Shown: positions 25,525-35,800 of the stretch, in pieces
Layout of the letters: the number at the start of each line of letters is the position of its first letter
Numbering within the stretch: the first letter of the stretch is position 1
NCBI RefSeq assembly: GCF_051020765.1
Contig: NC_134933.1
Coordinates: forward strand, 10,451,461 to 10,515,460
DNA from: Lasioglossum baleicum
Lineage: Eukaryota > Arthropoda > Insecta > Hymenoptera > Halictidae
Reading direction: 5' to 3'
Length of the DNA: 64,000 nucleotides
Notes under the pieces: model-generated
Told to the model about the DNA's origin: nothing
The model's database searches: none
What the model saw: the letters and a program-made list of their open reading frames with translations, nothing else
Program-made: the position numbers and the translations under genes

Positions 25525-28500
25525 TTATTTCGCATTATGAACTGACAGAGACATTTTTCCGCGACTTTCACGATTCCCGTGTCCCCGGCCCGGGATCAAA
25601 TGTTTGACAATTAATGATGCGACCCGATGCGATTAGGGCAGGCTGCTCGTTACGAATGCAATGGTGGGTCGGCGTTTTATCCCGTGGTCGTTAACGATTC
25701 GGTGAAACGGTGGACCGTGTTCGTTCGAAACGGGGAAATTCCTCGTCCGTGGTCCGGAAACACCTGCGGCGAATTCGGAAGACCGAGCGAGTCGAACAGA
25801 ACTAATGTTACCGGGCAATTTGTAACGAGAAGGCGATTCAGAACGTGAGACAGCGGATCGGCCGCGTCACAGGCCAGATAAATTACTTTGTTTCGCCGGG
25901 GAAGAACCACAGCCCGAGGGCTTGCCATAGATATCAACGACTGATGAGTTATCCCTCGCTATTCTCCGTCCGCATGAATCAAACGAGCTCCACGGGACTC
26001 CTAAGCCACCCTTAGATGACCCCCGACTCGAATCTCCTGAGAACTACAATTGATTTTATCCGGTTACCGAGATAGTTCATCTGAATCCCTAGTTTTCTCA
26101 TTTTAATGCACTTCACGCATCATTTGACCTTGTGAGTTGTCAAGGACACTTTTCTGGGCAACCTCCAAGTGGCTTCTAAGTGAATGTCTGAGTATTTTGT
26201 ATCTTATGAAAATAGGTTGTCTGTTTTCTGACAGAACTTCGTTGTTTTTAATTGTTTCTTTATAAAACTTTTACCAACATATGCGTGACAGTTTTCCGAT
26301 TAAAATGATACCCAACACGATACAATTTTCAGCGTATTTACCTGCGTAATCCACGATGTAGTAGAACCTCTCTTATCCAAACCAACGATATAGGAATTCT
26401 CAAGCACAATTCTAAACCGATTCGATTACGACACGAATTAGTGTAGGAATCCGTAATGATTTAGCACCGTGGCTAGATCACTATTCTATTATCCGAACAC
26501 TAGTAATCTACTGATGTAGAATTTAGGACGTTCTGTATTCATGGGAGTTCGTAATGGAATCTATTAAAAAGCATATTGAAGAAGTTGAGCTATTTTTCTT
26601 GAGGAACAGAGATAGTGCATACGAAATACAGTATATTATACAGCAAGCGTATAATGAGAGTACTCTCCAGACATCGCTCCGCAAGACTACCTCGGAAGTT
26701 TGCAGAACTATCTGCACGAGAACAACGTCGAATATGTTGACGAAGTCGCGGAGATCTGACTACTTGACCTGATTTTTCACGGTAGAACGTCACGGTCTTT
26801 ACCGAAAAAAAATGAATTAAAAGATCAGCGGAAGACAACAACCGTGCTTCATCATTTTTATTTTAACTTGAACCGAACGTTACAGAAGTTTTCATGCAAT
26901 TTTAAGTTCCGGGCTCGAAAGCAATTTGCTTTAGCTTTGTTAAACGCGAAGAAAACTTCTTTATTACATAATCTGGTAAATTCGTGAATAACACTCTCAG
27001 AAAATCATCCTTGAAAGTTGGAACGATTGAGAATTCTTATATTTAAATTCAAATAATATTTGTAAAATCTTTTATCTAAATGTACAAAACTTGCTTTCCA
27101 TTCGACCCAATTTTATTTTCCATTAGCTGAAACCAATAGTACAGAAAATAAGATTTTATTCGATTGCTGTGCGTGTTTAAAATACAAGAATGTCAATTTG
27201 CATAAAGGTGAACATTGGATTTTGTGCATTTACAACAAAAAAGATTTTGCAAGATTTCGAATGGGTGTACACGTGAAATCCGACCGGCATCAATGAGAAA
27301 CTATAGTACTCATGGTTGCACGGTCTTGTACGCTTGCTTCGCCGAGTTCTCGGTCGATGAGCTTCTTTTATTTTTTTCGCGAACCGTTTTCCGGAAGCAA
27401 AGGAAACGCCGCGCGAAACTTCGTGCAAAGCAATTCTCATTTTCCACTGGGATCGCGCGCGCTTCCCTAACCGGAGGAACGGTCTCAAATTTGATTGTTC
27501 TAGCCGGCGGGGCGCAAGACGCGGACGGTTATCTTCCGGCGTGTACACAATCCCGTCGTTTTGTTTGCTCATACGAAAATTCTTGAACGCCGCCGAGTAC
27601 CGGAAAGTTCGAATTGCATCGGGGAAAATTGCGGAGTTTCATGATATTCAGCGTCGGGAACCGCTGGAATGGTCTCGGGATCAAATGCGACCGAAACTTC
27701 GGGAGCGCCAACAAGATCCCCTTCTGATTGATGGAAACCCGCCCTGGACCACTGACAGCGCGAGGTCTGCATCCACGTTTCGTTCAATTACACACCGGCA
27801 AACAGTCAAAATGATCGCGAAAATTGGCGATTTAGTGGATTCAAACACTTCTTCGCGGTATCCGATGCACTATAAAAATTCTGTCGATCCGATACGTGTA
27901 GAATTTGTGGCAAAAGTTCATTTAGACTTGTATCGATTATTCATATTTAATGTACATGAAAAGTTGCCGAATGGAAAATTTTTAAAAGTGGAAATTTTAT
28001 TGGTTTCTTTAGCAAGTACAATATTGTTACATGTATCTTATATTACATAGATGTTACATTGTTTTTATTCCTTTGTTCCTTACGGAGCATTGTTTGAGAA
28101 AATTATAAATTATTTTCAGGCCTAAAATATATGTACGCAAAGTAAAGTCTAAAAGAATATAAAGTGGGTGTAAAAATCAATTGCAAAAACATTTGGAGAA
28201 AATCCGAAAATTATTACGCTGATTCCAGACTATTTCTTCGATTAGCAGCCGAGAAAGAATTTTTTGCAGAGGACGTCGCCGGACAGCATCACCTGGACGT
28301 TCGATATCCGAGAGCCATTCGCGAAGATTATTGCAGCGGCAGATTCTTGATGGCCTCATTTTTCTGCTAGCCGTCCACCCCCGATCTCGTTCGCTCTAAC
28401 CTCGATCGGTAGCACGTTTAGTACGTGTCTCGTTAATAACACCCTACTGGCATCCACGATCTCCCATAGCGTTGTCCCATCACGAAGCATTCTACACTCT

Positions 28501-28950
28501 TCTCTCCCCTCCATCCCTTGACACCGGTTTCCGGATGGAAAAGTTACGGAAACCGTTCCGGGGGAGAGCTGCGTTCCATTCCGACAGCTCGAACTTATAC
28601 GTTTTTCGTATCTAATACCACGGTCGGCCCGGAGTTTTGGCAAATCGTTGCTGGGAAAACTGAAATTTGTCGAGCATCGCGCAGAGCACCGCCGATGTCC
28701 GCGATTTTTATCGCCGGCAGTTCCGGCCGCGGGAACAAACTTTGATCGGCCAGGAGAACCATTTCCGCTTGGCCGAGCGAGCGGCGTTATACTTTCTATT
28801 CCGGTGCGCTGCGGCCGCGTCCCTCGGAAAACAAATTGCAGGCCTCCGCGATTGTTTCCTACGAGACCGACCAGTTTGCCGAATCGAGAATTAGAAAGAG
28901 ACTGACGCCGCGCACATACATCCCTTGTATCATGCAGCCGTTTTTCTTTT
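25525..28950. other. Non-coding stretch, no gene recognised
   Basis: Overlapping plus and minus frames at 25627-25937, 27177-27586 and 27541-28050 have no domain, no shared codon bias and no splice context. The second copy of a dispersed repeat lies at 26207-26465. Confidence 0.45.
26207..26465. repeat. Dispersed repeat, copy 2 (see 15661-15830)
   Basis: It shares TATGAAAATAGGTTGTCTG, TAATCCACGATGTAGTAGAA, CTTATCCAAACCA and ACCGATTCG with the earlier copy in the same order, but carries about 90 extra bases. Confidence 0.75.
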
Positions 28951-29470
28951 ACCGATCAAAAATTCTCCGGACTGTGAAAATACTCAGCATCGACAAATTG
29001 GACGAATTGGGAGTTAGAAAAAGGTTGGAACTCTGCACACAAATATTGTGATGCTGGTATTGGGGCGATTTTTCCATTTGAACACACTAACCTTTTGATA
29101 TGGTTTAAATTGTGGAACTGTAAGAAAATTCCCTTTTCTCAAGATTTTCTCCTCATTACTTTTACCGATGAAAAATTTTCCTGACTGTGAAAATACTGAG
29201 CTTCGACAAATTGAACGAATTGGGAGTTAGAAAAAGGTTGGAACTGCACGCAAATATTGTGATGCTCGTAATGGGACGATTTTTCCTTTCGAACACACTA
29301 ATCTTTTGGTATGATTTCCATTGTAAAACTGCAAAAACATTCCTTTGTCTCAAGATTTTTTCCTCATTACTTCTACCGATGAAAAATTGCCCTGACTGTG
29401 AAAATATTCAGCTTCGACAAATTGGACGAATTGAGAGTTAGAGAAAGGTTGAAACTGCACACAAATTTTT
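28951..29470. repeat. Tandem repeat, about 212-bp unit, 2.5 copies
   Basis: ACCGAT(C/G)AAAAATT followed by GACTGTGAAAATA starts units at 28951, 29164 and 29375 (periods 213 and 211). It lies just downstream of gene B's stop codon and ends before the gene B polyadenylation motif. Confidence 0.9.
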
Positions 29471-29538
29471 CTTTTAGATTCCGGAATTGCAAAAAAATTT
29501 CTTTTTCTCAAGATGTCCCATTGCTTGTCTTCTGAGAT

Positions 29539-29544
29539 TTTATT
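29539..29544 (-). promoter_or_regulatory. Candidate polyadenylation signal of gene B
   Basis: AATAAA on the minus strand lies about 92 bases after the gene B stop codon, a normal distance for an insect 3' untranslated region. This is inference from motif and position only. Confidence 0.45.
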
Positions 29545-29635
29545 CTTTGTAAAGACCATAAAAGTGACTACATGATAATTGTTTTCGATTGTTCCACTAC
29601 AGATATCAAGGATTCAAATAGAACACATTGTGTCG

Positions 29636-29883
29636 TTAAGAATTTTTAGAGCTTTTCCGTATTCTTTTGAGTGGTTTCGTGAATCTCGATCTTGGACATA
29701 ACTCGTTCCAATAGATAAGTTGCATCGGAGGCTGCACCTGCTGATTTTCAACTTCCTCGTTTGCCTCGGGATCGGAGTCAGACGTCAAAAGCTCAGTTAG
29801 ACAGAGGATAATGAAGTACACGAGTTCAACGAAGCTGATTATACTGCAGCCAAGAAATAATTCACATATTCCGCCAACATCGC
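29636..29883 (-). CDS. Gene B exon 11: second membrane helix and C-tail
   Basis: It begins GDVGGICELFLGCSIISFVE, the pore helix with the GCS selectivity motif. The acidic tail ends in the IYWNELCPRSR block shared with gene A, then a basic end and the stop at 29636. Confidence 0.94.
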
Positions 29884-32800
29884 CTGCAAAACCATTATTT
29901 CTTCATATTTTATATATCATTCTGCTGCACTGTACCTTCGGTAATCAGAAGTTTTTGCCTCTCAATCATTGAAGAACCATTAATATATTTATAATTGATA
30001 CTAATGGGAAAAACACAGATTTATACTCACTTAAAAATTGAAACCACCTATAGCTGACATCCTGTCTCAAAGACAATGTTCTTTGATTATCGAAATATAT
30101 GGACAGAATACTGTAATTCGCGTATGCTCTAAGAATTGTAGAAACATTGTTGAAAATACATATCTTTAACATATTCTGTTTTATGATCTGTCAATGAATT
30201 TTCTTACGTTACGTTGATGCCGACATACATAGGTTCCTTAGATGTGCGTCTAGTAGTACATCTAGCTAGGTAAGTTACGTCGTTGCATGAGGGATAACAT
30301 ATTTCACAATTGATGGTTGAGTTTCCCTCTATCAAGTCCTCTAGCTCTACCGTATCAAATGGCACGATGCCGCGTTTGGCATCTACAATGGCAGAAATAA
30401 CAAAGTTCCACAAATAAAGTTAACAAAAAGAGCAACGAAATACTTAAATACTGCAATCTTGCAAGGGAACTAAAAATTGTCACGAATCACCCGATTTAAA
30501 AGCCTGAACATTATTTCTCGATTTATTGATAGATTGAAAAAATAATACTTTAATCTTACCCAAATACCTAATCAAGCAAGGCAAATCCTCCACCGTGCAA
30601 GTCCTGTTATACACTACACAGACACACGATAAAATTCTAATTAATTAATCATTATAATTTCTTATAGTTAGCCTGCGGATGTTTATGCAAAATCTTATTG
30701 CAAGATGTTCTCTCTTTTGTTGCTCCATTCACCAGTAAAAAAATACAGAGCTTCGGAGTCGGAGTCGGAGTCGGAGTTAAGAATTTTATCTGCCGACTCC
30801 GCAGCTCTGAAAAAATGTGTTGATATTGTCAAATTCTTTTGGTCTTTCTACTATATCAAATCCATTTTTGCCGTAAATGCATAAAATCCGCAGAGAAATT
30901 ATAATTTTTGGGGCTCACGTTTAACGAAAAAATCAGGATAGAAAAACGGTGTGCATTTGCAATACTTCCACAGGTCCTTTACGGTACAGGCGACAATGCA
31001 ATTGCCGAACGAGTAAGCTTTGTGAGTCAGGCCCTTCTCGTGTGCAAAGATACATCCACGTCTATACACAGAGAATTTTTGCATTAACTTGCTGCTGGAC
31101 AGAGCGAGCGCTCTCAGTCTCACGAATTGTTTTCTCTGTGGTGAGATCAACAGCTCTGTCACACCGCCGGTGATCGTGTCTGGGTACTCGCGTGGATCAA
31201 ATATCATCGCCTAAAAAATATATTAGACTTCACAGAAAAAACTCTATATCAGAATGAATGAACATTGTACGATTTAATCGAACACTTGAACTTTCAATAA
31301 ACGCTAAATGTTTCTTATTTAGAAAAAAGAGCACAGAATGTATTAGGTTGGAAAGAAAGTTCTTGCGGATTTTATTATACAATCAAAATAACAAAAACCG
31401 TAAGAACTTTCTTTCCGATCTAATAAAAATGCTGTTCTATTATCTTCATCTTCCCTGTCTTGTAATTAGTGCAGACAATTTATATCTTACATGGAAATCC
31501 GCATTATTAGAAACCACCAAATTTTGGTGAAATGTAAATTTGCAATTACTACGAAGTTGCATAGACCGCGGATTTTCCGCGTTTATGGTAAACACGAGTA
31601 GCTGAAATGTACAGCAACAGGGGGGTCGAACAAATTCAGAAAATTTCTTGGAAGCTTCCGGTGGTTTTCAAAAAATGGCAAAATCGAACTCGCCGAACGT
31701 GCTCGCGGAAAATCGAGAAAAAAGCGCGAGAGGGAAGTGCATTTCCCGGCGTTTCAAAAAGTTACGAAAAATCTCCGGGGCGATGAAGCGCGTTGCGAAT
31801 CCACACGAGCATCTTTTCCCTTCTTTTTTTACCACAGTGTGCGTGTATGCAAATGGCCGGGATGCATCGTCTGGAGAAAATCACCGTCGGAAATCTTTAA
31901 CGAAAAACGCGATTACGGTTTATTTGGTAGCCGGTCCTGAATAAAACGCGACCCATAAAAGAATTTATTCTTCCCGCCCACCTGCGTATGCATTTTTTCT
32001 TTTGTTCGTTTCCCTGGTTCGTTGCATTTCGAGGAAGTACTTGGCTTGGAAGTACAGGCTTGATTTCCGAGTCGAAGTACCCGGGGAGAACACAGCAACG
32101 AAATAATTGTGCGATAAATTTTTTCTGTTCGCGAGATGACTGTTTTACGGAGCAGGCTGCTTAGAATTGTTAAATCACTCGAACGGTGTAACGGCGCGGC
32201 TCCCGGGCGCAACCGCTTTTTACAATGTAAAACGGAACACTGTATCCCGGCCGCTAATGACTTTTACCGTCTTTTTTACTCGGCAGACGCGCACACTACA
32301 AAACGCAATAATCGTTGATGACCGTGCTCGAAAAAGGATAGTGATTAAGGGCAACGGAATCGTATGTGCCCGCTGCTATCGCTGCGCGAAAGAAAATTGT
32401 ACAGTTTGCCTTTGCTTATGCACACTTTCCGTATCGTTGCAGACTTTTATCTCAAACTATCGGAAAATGTTGATCAAAAGTTTGTCCATAACTTCCAAGC
32501 AGAGGTGGGCATTATTTGGCGAAAGAAATATTTAGAATACTATTTAATATTTAAGATTTTATTTTAAAAATAAAATATTTTACTTTTTGCATTGTTATAA
32601 TACTCTGAGAAACCGCATAAACATACAGTTTATCTTATCGTTAAGAAACGATTTACACTCATAAATGTATTGAATTCGAACTATTATTTTCAGCAATAAC
32701 ATTTAAAATTGAAATTGAAAATAAAGACAAAATACAAATATTCTCAATATTCTCCAAATAAAATACTATTTTCAAAAAAATTACTGCCTCAAAAATCAAT

Positions 32801-35800
32801 TATTTTATTTTCAAAAATTACTTCATCAAATAAAATATTTTATTTTCACAAATTACAGCATCAAATAAAATATTTTATTTTCAAATAAATATTTCAAAAT
32901 AAACATATATGACTATTTACTATTTAAAATACTATTTTCCCCAGCTCTGCTTCCAAGTCAAGGGAACTAAGAGGAGGTCTCTTTCAATTTTTTTTAGTTT
33001 TATTCAAATGGAAAAAATTCTTCTGATCTTTCCACTGTCTCAAATACAAGTTTTGCAAGTCAAATACGTCCACGAAGAATATTGAAAATTAATTATTTAT
33101 TTATTTAGATTAAATTATATATTTATTTAAGGCACTGCGAAGGAAACATAAGATTGATTTGCAAAAGGTTGAATTTAACTCGCAAATGGGTGAATTTAGG
33201 GTGCAAAACTTGTAACACTCATTTTTGTCATAAATTTTTTATTTTGCATCAAAATTCGCAATCTAGTGATTAGTCTGCACATGCACCTCCGCAATGCTTG
33301 AAATAATAATCCATAGAATAAATTTTCCGCGTGCTTGGACGTTATTTTGATCATTCGTGCCGCAGTTGTACAGTAATTAGCGTATCTATGATCTACCATG
33401 CGTTTACTACCTTAATGCCAGTGACAGGCATCATAGTGAAAAAATAATCATCGAGCATTGGATCCATCATCACTATAAGACCCTCTATAAAGCCCACATC
33501 TTCCGCAACCTCGTAGCTATATCAATTGAACACTCATCAAACTAGCATGAAACATAACCACAATAAGTGAAAGTTGTGCTCCACTCACGTTACGTTGTCG
33601 TCACCACCGGGGAAGTAATTGAAAGTGCAACAGAACCCATCCTGCGTTATTTCGACAGAGAACATGTCGGAACAGTTTCTTCTCTTGTTGTGGAGTGCGC
33701 AAGCTATTAGCAATCTCGAGCATTCTGGCGTCAACTGTAATTATATAATTGAAAATGAATGGCCTCGTAATCCCTACAGATCAGAGTTAGGCAAAAATCA
33801 ACTAATAATTAAAAATGACTAATAGTCCGATTGATTGTTAGTCAAAACTTAGAAAAAGTTAGTTAAAACTCTTTGATTAGTTAGTCATAAGTCATAATAA
33901 TTAGTCACAGCTCTAAGCAATCGTTAGTTATTGCTTATTAATTATGATTAATCATTATAGTTAGTTTACATGATCAGTCACTATTGTGCAATTAACATAC
34001 CTTAATATGTATACTTAAACTATATCGGAATTTGCAGTGAATTTGCAGTCATAATCTGTATCTTTATATGTTTATAAACTAATAGGATATTTTTTGTTAT
34101 TATTATGTCTTATTTTAACTTATAACCATTTTTAGTCATTAGTTATAGTAAAATTCTGATTGCGTATTTAGTCATTAGTTATGCCATTATAGTCAGCATT
34201 CAATATTCATCCTTAATCAAAATTTAGTCATTATTCATTAGCCATTACGCTCAAATACTTATGTAGTCATTACTCATAGTCACGATCAAGTATTTACTTA
34301 GTCATTAATTATTAGCTACTTTTGTAGAGCTTACGAAGTTATTAGTCAATAATCGTAATTGTGACCAGTGTTTGCCCAACTCTGCTGCAGATAAGCCAAA
34401 AGACGCGACAATTCAAAATTACAATTTAAATGCAATTATATTCTGAATTATATTCTGAATCCTATTCAATTAATTATGTAATGAAGTACATTCTGAATTC
34501 TATTCAATTAATTATATACTGAATTATATTGAATTAATTATGTTCTGAATCGAATTCAATTAATATATTGTATTCTGAATTATTATCAGATATATCCGAT
34601 CACATAAATACTCACATACAACATTATCTCAGTAATATTATAATAATCGCCATAATACATCAACAAGAGTCGATCAATTTCTGAATAGCTCTTCGTCATC
34701 CTAAAATGAGTGTTGTACAAATATCCAAGGTCCTTAATCGCGTCAAGTATTTCGTCCACAGTCATGTTCGAAATATTTGCATTGTACCTGTCCAGGAATC
34801 AATCATATTCGAACATAATGTAGCTGAACTCTCAAGTGCCCCATGTAATAAATTACAAATATGTATTAACGTTCCGCTCACAGTGATACAGAAAGCTTCA
34901 GAAATCACCTCTTCCATTAACGTCGTTTATAAAATGCACCAGGCGGAGAACACGAAATTATCGACATTAAAATTTCCCAATTCAGGATGGAAAAAGGGAA
35001 TAAATTAACGATCGTTCTATATACAGGGTGAGCGAAAAGTTTACCGAACAACTTTCCCAGCCTGATTTTCCTTCAAAGAAAATTTCTTGACGACCGCAAA
35101 CCACATCAATGAATCACCGTGTATTAAGTTTAGCTAAATTGCCGTGAATTTGATAAATTGGCCGGAGCTATTATTCAATTTGCGCAAGTTCGCGTTCATT
35201 AAGGCCGTGGCGTGAATCGATAACTTCAACAACTTTCTATTCCGGAATAATAAACAGGCTCGGTGTGAAACTACGGCGAACACGGTGATTATTAAAGTGA
35301 TTAGAGAGATAGCGTGGCTGAAGGACGGCTTTTCGCGCGATCATTGAAATTGCCCCGTAGAACGGAATCGATACTGCACACCGACACAATTCTCACTCCC
35401 TCTCTCTCTCTCTCGCGAAGTATTTCCTTTTTTTAACGTTTATTGTTATCTGTTTCTCACATGTCGGTCGCGAGCATTGTCGCCTTGCGAAGACTTATTC
35501 TGTTGACGTTGCATATCGCGATCCCTGAAAATCCAAGGGCTCCGGTAAAATGATTTATCTCGTCTAGAAAGCTTGGGATCATTTGTGCAGAGAGAATTTA
35601 TTTCGAAATTGTAAATTCTGCCGGTTTCAAATTTAAACTCCGTGCCAAAGAAATCGTTTCGACTTTAAAATGCAATGTAAACCAGCCTAATTCACCGAAC
35701 TGTCTCAAATGAAAATAAATTGTGATGAAAATCAGTGAACTGGCTAAAATGAAAATGTGAACTGTTTAAAATATGATCAACGTAAGAAAAATTGTTATCG

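Noticed and set aside
27541..28050. 169-codon plus-strand frame
   Set aside because: No domain, overlaps other frames, and composition changes halfway through the frame.
34790..34905. Candidate gene B exon 3 with the frame AFCITVSGTLIHICN
   Set aside because: It has the right starting phase and a Cys-Asn pair, but no donor in the phase required by exon 4. The exon at 35461-35524 fits both sides exactly.
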